This document shows, one piece after another, positions 1 through 6,016 of a stretch of 11,272 bases of DNA. Each line of letters begins with the position of its first letter. The stretch's first letter is position 1. The stretch is taken from positions 1 to 11,272 of the forward strand of contig DDCR01000134.1 of assembly GCA_002335115.1 (NCBI GenBank). Direction: 5' to 3'. The notes beneath the pieces were generated by a model. That model was not told the DNA's origin and made no database searches. It worked only from the letters and a program-made list of their open reading frames with translations. The position numbers and the translations under genes are program-made. The DNA comes from Oceanospirillaceae bacterium UBA2001. GTDB lineage: Bacteria; Pseudomonadota; Gammaproteobacteria; Pseudomonadales; Balneatricaceae.

Positions 1-371
1 ACGATATCGTGCGGGTGTTCAATCATCGTGGCGCTTGTCTTGGTGGTGTACGGATCGATATAAACCTGCGGCCAAGGGTCATTCAAATGAGCACCGGCGC
101 CTGGTATGATCCCTTAGATCCAAGCACCAAGGACAGCCTGTGCAAACATGGCAATCCAAACATATTGACTCCTGATAAGGGCACCTCAAAACTTGGCCAG
201 GGGCCCATTGCACATTCGTGTCTTGTTGAGGTTGAACGCTTTAACGACACGCCCCCTCCGGTCACTGCCCATAGCCCCCCGGTTATCCTGACACCGAACA
301 TTCAAACCCCAGAAATTAAAAATCCAGATCATTCTTCGGACCATACCCCACTCCATAGGATAAACAAATGA
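1..371 (+). CDS. Molybdopterin S/N-oxide reductase family (BisC/TorA-like), C-terminal part
   Basis: The 5' end lies outside the window. Whole codons start at base 3 and the TGA is at 369-371. The visible part reads as the C-terminal molydopterin-dinucleotide-binding domain of the DMSO reductase superfamily. It shows DIVRVFNHRGACLGGVR, then STGAWYDP, then HGNPNILTPDKGTSKLGQGP, then AHSCLVEVERF, a series typical of biotin sulfoxide/TMAO reductase-like enzymes. Such enzymes use a bis-MGD molybdenum cofactor to reduce S- or N-oxides. The substrate cannot be told from this fragment, because the Mo-ligand region and any Tat signal are not visible. After VERF there is a Pro/Thr/His-rich tail of about 40 residues ending HRINK, longer than I expect for the family. 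The stop overlaps the ATG of the next small ORF (ATGA), suggesting coupled translation. Family is fairly certain; substrate is unknown. Confidence 0.85.
   Translation, partial: DIVRVFNHRGACLGGVRIDINLRPRVIQMSTGAWYDPLDPSTKDSLCKHGNPNILTPDKGTSKLGQGPIAHSCLVEVERFNDTPPPVTAHSPPVILTPNIQTPEIKNPDHSSDHTPLHRINK
357..360 (+). promoter_or_regulatory. Shine-Dalgarno for the 47-codon ORF
   Basis: AGGA lies 7 nt upstream of the ATG at 368, inside the end of the molybdoenzyme gene. It supports real initiation of the small ORF, in addition to the ATGA stop/start overlap. Confidence 0.45.
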
Positions 372-511
372 GCAACCGTCAAGAAGCCTCCGATCTCCAA
401 ACCACCGTTGCCGAAAGTGCATGTCGCTTTGATGAATCACTATTTATTTCCCGCACGGACAGTCCTGAAATGGTCCGTGGTGTCTATATCGACCTTATAA
501 AACAGAGATAA
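368..511 (+). CDS. Small 47-residue protein, unknown function
   Basis: This ORF starts MSNRQEASDL and ends VYIDLIKQR before TAA at 509-511. Its ATG overlaps the TGA of the molybdoenzyme gene, an AGGA Shine-Dalgarno lies 7 nt upstream, and its stop is only 4 nt before the ATG of the CoA lyase. This tight packing argues for a translated gene. It has no signal peptide or membrane segment, is polar with one cysteine (Cys19), and probably acts in the cytoplasm. I do not recognise the family. It could be a small accessory protein, the remnant of a longer gene, or a leader that couples translation of the lyase. Gene reality is moderately supported by position; function is unknown. Confidence 0.5.
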   Translation: MSNRQEASDLQTTVAESACRFDESLFISRTDSPEMVRGVYIDLIKQR

Positions 512-515
512 TCTA

Positions 516-1430
516 ATGAAAAATATTTGCCCAACCCGATTAAGGCGCTGCCAATTAGCCATTCCAGGTAGTTCTGTGTCCATGATGGCTAAGGGTTCTC
601 AGCTCGATGTAGACTACATTTTTTTCGACCTTGAAGATGCTGTTGCGCCGAGTGAAAAAAAAGCATCTCGGAGTAAAGTTGTTGAAGCCCTAAATACACT
701 AAACTTTGGGCGTACTACTCGCAGTGTGCGAATTAATGACCCAGCAAGCCCATACTGTTATGGAGACATCATCGAACTAGTCACTGACGCAGGTGATAAT
801 CTTGATGTGATCATGGTGCCAAAGGTTCTGGACGCAGCAGATGTTCTGTTTGTTGATAAATTATTGTCGCAATTGGAATTAGACTTAGGGCTTGACCGTA
901 AAATAGGTATTGAATGCCTGATTGAAGATGTTGAAGCGATGAGCAATATTGACTCTATTGCAGCTTCAACATCGAGGCTAGAAGCGCTGATACTTGGAGT
1001 TGGGGATTTTTCTGCCAGTCAGGGTATTCCCATGGAATCGATCGAAGGGACCATTGATTACCCGGGAGATATATGGCACTACCATCGCAATCAATTGGTG
1101 ATCGCTTGTAAAACCCATGGCCTTACCCCTGTAGATGGGCCTTTTGTTGATTTTAATCAACCAGACCTTTATCGCATCGAGTGTCGCCGAGCTATGCAGT
1201 TGGGGTTAGCTGGTAAGTGGGCGATTCACCCCTCACAGATTGAGCATGCACAGGATATTTTTTCCCCTTCAAAAGAGGCTGTAACTGCCGCTCGTGAAAT
1301 GAAGATAACCTACGATGAAGCTTTGGCTCAAGGTATTGGTGCTGTTCAGTATAAGGGTAAATTAATTGATGCTGCCTCCATCCGCATGGTTCAAAACATT
1401 ATCGATCAAGCTGATTTGATCGGAATGTAA
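516..1430 (+). CDS. CoA-ester lyase, HpcH/HpaI family (malyl-/citramalyl-CoA lyase-like)
   Basis: This 304-residue protein has the usual length of single-domain CitE/malyl-CoA lyase-like enzymes, which are TIM barrels that cleave or form 3-hydroxyacyl-CoA esters using Mg2+. Landmarks in order are RCQLAIPGSS (11-20), FFDLEDAVAP (36-45), VRIN with probable substrate Arg72 (71-74), MVPKV (100-104), ECLIED with probable metal ligand Glu133 (133-138), GVGDFSASQG with probable metal ligand Asp164 (161-170), VDGPFVDF (206-213) and GKWAIHPSQI (233-242). The last is characteristic of the CoA-binding end of the family. The catalytic set therefore looks intact. The exact substrate (malyl-, methylmalyl- or citramalyl-CoA) and whether it acts as lyase or thioesterase cannot be read from sequence. 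Its start is 4 nt after the small ORF's stop behind a weak GAGA, so it probably depends on translational coupling. It converges with the peptidase gene across 21 nt. Confidence 0.88.
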   Translation: MKNICPTRLRRCQLAIPGSSVSMMAKGSQLDVDYIFFDLEDAVAPSEKKASRSKVVEALNTLNFGRTTRSVRINDPASPYCYGDIIELVTDAGDNLDVIMVPKVLDAADVLFVDKLLSQLELDLGLDRKIGIECLIEDVEAMSNIDSIAASTSRLEALILGVGDFSASQGIPMESIEGTIDYPGDIWHYHRNQLVIACKTHGLTPVDGPFVDFNQPDLYRIECRRAMQLGLAGKWAIHPSQIEHAQDIFSPSKEAVTAAREMKITYDEALAQGIGAVQYKGKLIDAASIRMVQNIIDQADLIGM

Positions 1431-1451
1431 ATCATCTGCCATTGATTGAAC

Positions 1452-2153
1452 TTACTCGATGAGTGGGATTCTTGTGGAGATACTTTCGCGGCCTCGTTTT
1501 TCTACTGCATAAGCGCCCAATGCTTCTCGCGCTGAGTAAAACCTTGGCGGCTGGCCTGATCGAGTCAATACTGCAACTCCATCATCAATGGCAATTCCGT
1601 TGGGTAGGGTGCCATTGCTGATTTGTTGCTGAAAAGCCATCTGACGTCCGGGTTCAGATGAGTAGTGTGGACAGCAACTGCCGGCTATAAGCCCAATTCC
1701 CGGGAGTGGTTCGAGTCCATTTCCTGCTGCATCAGACAAAGCAAACTCATACCAGCATACTGCACCAGCACTGACACCAGCAAGGATAGTTCCAGAATTT
1801 GCTGCTGTTGCTAATACGTGATCGAGTTGGTTTTTGCGAAAGTAACTGAGTAAATGTTGAGTGTCTCCGCCCCCTACGTAAATAATATCTTGTTGGCTCA
1901 CCCAGTCTTTCGCTGTCTGTATTGAAGCGCTCTGGAGCAGATGGCTGGGCGATTGAGTCGAGCCTAAAAAACGTTGATAAAAAAGGTCTATGCGACTGGG
2001 GCTGTCATGGCTTGCAGCACCAATAAAGCCGATGTTTGGGTGCTTAACTGGGCTCTGGGCAAGGATAAAATCTTCTAGGTCGGGATCTGTTTCATGGGTA
2101 AATCCGCCACCACCTATAGCAATAATTGTAAATTCGGTTTGTGCAGTATTCAT
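1452..2153 (-). CDS. Peptidase E-like protein (peptidase family S51)
   Basis: This 233-residue protein matches the length of S51 enzymes such as alpha-aspartyl dipeptidase PepE and cyanophycinase relatives, which have a class I glutamine amidotransferase-like fold. Visible landmarks are IIAIGGGGFTHE (10-21), IYVGGGDTQHLL (91-102), the nucleophile elbow AGVSAGAVCW with Ser128 (125-134), Asp141 in ALSDAAG as candidate third catalytic residue, and CPHY with His163 (161-164). PepE cleaves dipeptides with N-terminal Asp in the cytoplasm, and no signal peptide is present here. GGGNT is common at 94-98 in my recollection of the family; this protein has GGGDT. Glutamine amidotransferase-like or cyanophycinase-like activity is possible. 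The ATG at 2153 has AAGG just upstream on the minus strand. It is divergent from the peptide-importer operon, which suggests but does not prove a shared role in peptide use. Confidence 0.85.
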   Translation of the reverse strand: MNTAQTEFTIIAIGGGGFTHETDPDLEDFILAQSPVKHPNIGFIGAASHDSPSRIDLFYQRFLGSTQSPSHLLQSASIQTAKDWVSQQDIIYVGGGDTQHLLSYFRKNQLDHVLATAANSGTILAGVSAGAVCWYEFALSDAAGNGLEPLPGIGLIAGSCCPHYSSEPGRQMAFQQQISNGTLPNGIAIDDGVAVLTRSGQPPRFYSAREALGAYAVEKRGRESISTRIPLIE

Positions 2154-2222
2154 GGTTACCTTACCAGCGCCATTGGATGCTTGCTACTGATATTGCGAGC
2201 ACATATGGGCGCATTAATAAAA

Positions 2223-2236
2223 AGTTGACCTCAACT
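2223..2236. promoter_or_regulatory. Perfect dyad AGTTGA-CC-TCAACT, operator-like
   Basis: This is a perfect inverted repeat with 6-bp arms and a 2-bp centre. It directly abuts the -10 of the predicted peptidase promoter and would cover its transcription start. That position is typical of a repressor operator. No regulator gene lies in the window, so the binding protein is unknown. A TTGACCT/AGGTCAA inverted pair (2225-2231 and 2259-2265) partly overlaps it. Confidence 0.35.
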
Positions 2237-2265
2237 GTTTTAAGCTAAATTACTTTTAAGGTCAA
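2237..2265 (-). promoter_or_regulatory. Possible sigma70-type promoter for the peptidase E-like gene
   Basis: On the minus strand, a -35-like TTGACC (bases 2260-2265; 5 of 6 consensus) is separated by exactly 17 nt from a -10-like TAAAAC (bases 2237-2242; 4 of 6). Transcription would start near 2229, giving a leader of about 75 nt before the ATG at 2153. Spacing is ideal but the -10 is imperfect. This is a prediction from consensus only. Confidence 0.4.
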
Positions 2266-2310
2266 ATCTAATTGATGTGCTTATAGATTAATAAATTAAC
2301 ATCCATAAGT

Positions 2311-2324
2311 GCGATAAATATCGC
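2311..2324. repeat. Perfect dyad GCGATA-AA-TATCGC
   Basis: This is a 6-bp perfect inverted repeat with a 2-bp centre in the divergent intergenic region, 263 nt before the binding-protein start. Its size suits a dimeric regulator, but no promoter element is clearly attached to it. It may be chance in AT-rich DNA. Confidence 0.25.
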
Positions 2325-2573
2325 TTGTATAGGGCAATGTCCCCTGCGAATATTCCTTGTAGAAGTGTAACAAATACCATTTCCATTGAAGCCTAATATT
2401 TACATACATAGGTTTTTTGTATGAATGGCTGAACTATTTCTATTAGAGCCAGCAAGAAATTTCGAGTTATTATGATTTCAATAAAAAAAGATTGCACTGA
2501 AACATTCATAAAAATAAATGCCGTGCAGATACACATCAGTATTCTCTAACGGTCGATTTAAAAGTAAACCAAC

Positions 2574-2579
2574 GAGGAG
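2574..2579 (+). promoter_or_regulatory. Strong Shine-Dalgarno for the binding-protein gene
   Basis: GAGGAG lies 8 nt upstream of the ATG at 2588. It is much stronger than the site of the first permease gene, fitting higher expression of the periplasmic component. Confidence 0.7.
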
Positions 2580-2587
2580 TAAATAGA

Positions 2588-4069
2588 ATGATAAAAATTA
2601 AATGCTGTTCAGCTTTGCTACTGGCAGTTTTTGCTAGCAGCGTCATGGCCGCACCCAGTGGCACCTTTCGACAGGCACATGAATTAGGGTTTGGTAGCTC
2701 ATCGAGCTTAGACCCCATCTCAAAAGGTCGGGTCTTCCAAATTACTGAAAAGATTATGAGTCGCCTGATCCGTCCGGGCTTAGACGGTAAGCCACAAGCT
2801 GATCTCGCAACCAGCTGGAGCGCAAATAGTGACGCCACAGTATGGACATTTAAACTACGCAGTGGTGTGACGTTTCATGATGGCAGTAGCTTTGAAGCAG
2901 CAGACGTTATTTACTCTTTAGGACGTGTGCTTGACCCTGAGTCAGGCAGTCCTGCTAGATCAGCGGTAAAGATGATTGATAAAGTTGAGGCTGTCGATCC
3001 CATGACCGTAAAAATCTCGCTATCAACTCCGTTTGCTGATATGCCATTGCAGCTGATGGACTATCGGTTACGCATGTTGCCAGAAGGCTCAGGTGACACT
3101 ATAGCCACTACAGGCATAGGAACAGGGCCCTTCAAAGTTGAAAAATTTGATGCAGAGGGTACCACTGTACTTGTGGCCAATGCAGATTACTGGGAAGGGT
3201 CTCCCGGCGTAGCTCGAATGGAGGTTATTGGTATCTCCGATGGGCAAGCACGTCTGCAGGCATTGCTTGGTGGTCAGATTGACATGGAACGTGGCATCAC
3301 AGGTCAACAAAAGGTGATGTTAAGCGGCAGTAGCAAGTTTAAGCTGCAAGAAATACCAACAGGCAACTGGCGCGGTTTCGTTTTTCGCACGGATGTAAAA
3401 CCCTTTACTGATCAACGGGTTCGCAAGGCCGTGCGTCTTGCTGCAGATCGTGAAGCGCTTGTAGCGCTGGTTCTGGGTGGCGGTGGTATTGTTGCCTGTG
3501 ACACTCCAGTAGAGCCCAATGATCAATATCGGGCTAATATAACTTGCCCTCAGGATATAGCCTTGGCTAAAAAACTCTTAGCTGATGCAGGGTTCCCTAA
3601 TGGTATTGATATTGATGTTCATGTAGCAACGTTAGAGCCAAGCTGGCCAACGTTGGCTGAAGCTTACCAGCAACAGGCCTCCAAAGCTGGTATTCGGGTC
3701 AACATAGTGCAAGTGCCCACAGATGGTTACTGGAAAGAAGTGTGGATGAAAAAAGACGTTGCAGCCACACGTTGGAATGAACGTCCTGCTGATCAGGCTC
3801 TGCATGAAATTTATCTAAGTACTGCCAAGTGGAATGAATCTTATTTTAAGGATGCTGGCTTTGATGACCTACTATCCTCAGCTCGCCGCCAGCTTGATTT
3901 CAACAAGCGAAAAGCGCTTTATGTGCAAGCACAGGAACACTTGTGGGAAAATACAGGTACTTTTATCCCTTATACGGTTACTAAAGTAGTGGGAACTACT
4001 TCTCGTGTTAGCAACCTTGACGAAGTAAAGAATGATGCTGTGCGTTGGCACAAGATCACAGTAGACTAG
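2588..4069 (+). CDS. Periplasmic peptide-type ABC transporter substrate-binding protein (SBP family 5)
   Basis: This 493-residue protein belongs to the DppA/OppA/NikA family (SBP_bac_5). It begins with a Sec signal: MIKIK, a hydrophobic stretch, then SVMA|AP with likely cleavage after Ala21. There is no lipobox, so the mature protein should be free in the periplasm. The family hallmark lies at 71-113: DLATSW, WTFKLRSGVTFHDG and ADVIYSLGR. Further typical parts are GTGPFKVEKF (178-187), VRKAVRLAADREAL (278-291) and the C-terminal lobe with KRKALYVQAQEHLWEN (440-455). Cys304 and Cys320 are the only cysteines in the mature protein and may form a disulfide. The ligand is probably a peptide, but family 5 also binds opines, nickel chelates and sugars, so specificity is open. 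It feeds the permeases encoded next, beyond a terminator-like hairpin. Confidence 0.92.
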   Translation: MIKIKCCSALLLAVFASSVMAAPSGTFRQAHELGFGSSSSLDPISKGRVFQITEKIMSRLIRPGLDGKPQADLATSWSANSDATVWTFKLRSGVTFHDGSSFEAADVIYSLGRVLDPESGSPARSAVKMIDKVEAVDPMTVKISLSTPFADMPLQLMDYRLRMLPEGSGDTIATTGIGTGPFKVEKFDAEGTTVLVANADYWEGSPGVARMEVIGISDGQARLQALLGGQIDMERGITGQQKVMLSGSSKFKLQEIPTGNWRGFVFRTDVKPFTDQRVRKAVRLAADREALVALVLGGGGIVACDTPVEPNDQYRANITCPQDIALAKKLLADAGFPNGIDIDVHVATLEPSWPTLAEAYQQQASKAGIRVNIVQVPTDGYWKEVWMKKDVAATRWNERPADQALHEIYLSTAKWNESYFKDAGFDDLLSSARRQLDFNKRKALYVQAQEHLWENTGTFIPYTVTKVVGTTSRVSNLDEVKNDAVRWHKITVD

Positions 4070-4087
4070 TCCTACTGCATAAACCAG

Positions 4088-4121
4088 ATAACCGGGGCAG
4101 GCTCTGCCTCGGGTTATTTTT
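4088..4121 (+). terminator. Rho-independent terminator-like hairpin between binding protein and permeases
   Basis: The arms ATAACCGGGGCAG (4088-4100) and CTGCCTCGGGTTAT (4104-4117) pair over 13 bp, with one G-T wobble, a bulged G4111 and a 3-nt loop, followed by a T run to 4121. It lies 19 nt after the binding-protein stop codon. In binding-protein-dependent operons such a hairpin usually acts as a partial terminator and mRNA 3' stabiliser, giving more binding protein than membrane components. I infer the same here. Confidence 0.7.
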
Positions 4122-4166
4122 GGTTTAGCCTTTCCTGTTAAAAATTAAAAACACGAGACCCCTCAG

Positions 4167-5123
4167 ATGCTATCAATGTTGTTACGTAGGCTATCCCTTG
4201 GTTTCATCACAGTGGCTCTAGTCTCGATTATTATTTTTACTGGCGTCGAATTTTTGCCAGGAGATGCCTGTACCGCATTTCTTGAGCGCGAAGCACAGGG
4301 TAAACTACTAGAGAACTGTCGCAGAGACCTTGATCTGAACCGTCCTGCCATTGATCGCTACTTAGATTGGGCCTCGAGTGCCATGGTGGGTGATCTTGGA
4401 GTTTCCGTCAATGGCCAGCAAAGCATTGCCGAATTAGTGGGTAACCGCATGAACAACTCCTTATTGTTAGCCTTTTGCGCACTATTAGTGGGTGTGCCTC
4501 TGGCTATTTTTTTGGGTGTTATAACCGCTTTATGGCGCGACAAGCCCATAGACTTAGTCTTTTCTACGGCCGCTATATTTGCCATGACCATTCCAGAATT
4601 TGTGTCTTCTACTGTTCTAATACTCGTTTTTAGTGCCTGGTTGGGGTGGCTGCCTGGGATTGTACTGACCTCTGCCAATGCTTCAGCAGCAGAGTTTTTT
4701 CCAGAAATTATTTTGCCTGTGATCGTGGTGGCGATGGTTATGACAGCCCATATTCTGCGTATGGTGCGTACCTCAGTCATTGATGTGCTTGCTAGTGATT
4801 ATGTACGCATGGCGACACTTAAAGGCGTGCCTTATTGGCAGATTGTATTTCAGCATGTGCTTCCCAATGCCCTATTGCCTGCCATTAATGTGGTAGCCCT
4901 AACAATAGCTTGGTTGCTTGGTGGTGTTGTAGTCATTGAGGTAGTGTTTAACTATCCAGGATTGGGTCGAATGATGATTGACTCCATTTCTGATCGAGAC
5001 CTACCCGTAGTGCAGGCCATTGCGCTGATTTTAGCCACAGTTTATGTCAGCGTAAATTTGACAGCTGATCTTTTGACAATGATCGCTAACCCGCGTCTTA
5101 GAACGCTGCATATGAGAAAGTAA
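4167..5123 (+). CDS. Peptide-type ABC transporter permease, DppB/OppB family
   Basis: This 318-residue inner-membrane protein forms half of the translocation pore. The N-terminus MLSMLLRRLSLGFITVALVS runs into the first membrane segment (about 9-28). It is followed by a periplasmic loop with the family's FLPGD motif (29-33) and further segments near 98-122, 131-160, 180-200, 240-262 and 281-303. The cytoplasmic EAA loop, which contacts the ATPase, is visible as DYVRMATLKGVPYWQIVFQHVLPNAL (211-236). VFNYPGLGRMM (260-270) is also characteristic. Cys35 and Cys51 in the first loop could pair. The start has only a weak GAGA upstream; Met4 is an alternative start. The stop shares one base with the next start (TAATG), so it is coupled to the second permease. 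Confidence 0.92.
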   Translation: MLSMLLRRLSLGFITVALVSIIIFTGVEFLPGDACTAFLEREAQGKLLENCRRDLDLNRPAIDRYLDWASSAMVGDLGVSVNGQQSIAELVGNRMNNSLLLAFCALLVGVPLAIFLGVITALWRDKPIDLVFSTAAIFAMTIPEFVSSTVLILVFSAWLGWLPGIVLTSANASAAEFFPEIILPVIVVAMVMTAHILRMVRTSVIDVLASDYVRMATLKGVPYWQIVFQHVLPNALLPAINVVALTIAWLLGGVVVIEVVFNYPGLGRMMIDSISDRDLPVVQAIALILATVYVSVNLTADLLTMIANPRLRTLHMRK

Positions 5124-6016
5124 TGCCTCCAACTTTAGCAGTACCTGTCATTAAAAACCGCAACCAGAACAGGCTCTTTAAAGTGCTATCTGATGTCATG
5201 TCACGACCTTCAGGGGCGATTGGATTGTCACTGGTCGTATTTCACCTTGTGCTGGCGGTGATTAGTCCATTTATAGTGCCCTTTGATTATCGTGAGATTA
5301 GTGCAATGTTGATGCTCAAAGGCCCGAGTTTGGAATATTGGTTTGGTAATGATCATTTGGGGCGGGATATTTTTTCACGCACCCTGCTTGGTGGTCGGGA
5401 GGCGATTCTCGTGACGGGCATTGCTACACCCATTGCCGTGTTGTGGGGGTCATTTTTAGGCATTTTTTTTGGTCTTGTGGGTGGCCGCGTTGATGAATTT
5501 TCGATGCGCATCGTGGATGCATTTTTATCCTTACCATGGATTCTTAAAATGCTAGTACTCATTGTGACCTTTGGCACAGGTATTGGTGTGTTGATACCGA
5601 CACTGGCCTTTTTCTATGGCATCCCAGTAATCCGTATAGCACGTGCAGCCACCCATGACGTTGTTGCCCGCGACTTTATATCTGCTGCTAAGGCAAGAGG
5701 CCATGGGCGAATTGCCATCATCCGACACGAACTGCTGCCCAACGTTTTAGATACCTTAATGGTGGAGGGGGCAATGCGCTGGTCTTGGATGTTGCTGGCA
5801 TTTTCATCACTTTCCTTTCTTGGTTTTGGGGCATCGCCACCCACACCCGACTGGGGCTTGATGATTGCTGATGCCCGTGGGTTTATGTCATTCGCACCTT
5901 GGGGTGTTCTGGCCCCTGTAGTTTTCCTCAGTTCACTAATTATTGGCATTAACCTCACAGCAGATGCCCTCGCCAAAGCCCTTGGCATTGACCGCATTCA
6001 GAAGGCACCAGTATGA
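5123..6016 (+). CDS. Peptide-type ABC transporter permease, DppC/OppC family
   Basis: This 297-residue inner-membrane protein is the partner of the DppB-like subunit. A cytoplasmic N-terminal tail of about 30 residues leads to a first membrane segment (about 33-53). The OppC-type motif FGNDHLGRDIFSR (74-86) follows, then segments near 94-120, 138-170, 218-235 and 260-285. The EAA loop DFISAAKARGHGRIAII...LLPNVL (184-209) and LSFLGFGASPPTPDWGLMI (230-248) are both standard for the subfamily. The gene starts within the TAATG overlap with the previous gene and ends in an ATGA overlap with the ATPase gene. That implies tightly matched expression of the three membrane-complex genes. Confidence 0.92.
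   Translation: MPPTLAVPVIKNRNQNRLFKVLSDVMSRPSGAIGLSLVVFHLVLAVISPFIVPFDYREISAMLMLKGPSLEYWFGNDHLGRDIFSRTLLGGREAILVTGIATPIAVLWGSFLGIFFGLVGGRVDEFSMRIVDAFLSLPWILKMLVLIVTFGTGIGVLIPTLAFFYGIPVIRIARAATHDVVARDFISAAKARGHGRIAIIRHELLPNVLDTLMVEGAMRWSWMLLAFSSLSFLGFGASPPTPDWGLMIADARGFMSFAPWGVLAPVVFLSSLIIGINLTADALAKALGIDRIQKAPV

Larger units (their letters stand above)
2154..2587. other. Divergent intergenic region, 434 nt, AT-rich
   Basis: This lies between the minus-strand peptidase gene and the plus-strand importer operon. It contains the predicted peptidase promoter with its dyad, a second perfect dyad at 2311-2324, and the binding-protein Shine-Dalgarno at its right end. I found no convincing sigma70 promoter for the importer. 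The best plus-strand candidate, TTGCAC at 2492-2497 followed 17 nt later by TAAATG, matches consensus poorly. The stretch 2341-2570 shows no ORF with a credible start and no strong hairpin. Regulation of the importer may therefore rely on an activator or an alternative sigma factor, but this is inference. Confidence 0.6.

Noticed and set aside
1403..1422. CGATCAA/TTGATCG inverted repeat as terminator of the CoA lyase gene
   Set aside because: It lies inside the coding sequence, is AT-rich and has no T run; the conserved C-terminus of the protein explains the sequence.
2225..2251. Plus-strand promoter TTGACC...TAAATT for the importer operon
   Set aside because: The spacer is only 15 nt, the -10 is weak, and it would leave a leader over 300 nt long; the minus-strand reading of the same area fits better.
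2335..2347. 13-nt direct repeat CAATGTCCCCTGC, also at 9734-9746
   Set aside because: About one 13-mer repeat is expected by chance in a window of this size, and the contexts are unrelated.
4358..4780. 140-codon minus-strand open frame
   Set aside because: It lies wholly opposite the conserved DppB-like permease gene and shows no recognisable motif or start signal; it is a shadow frame.
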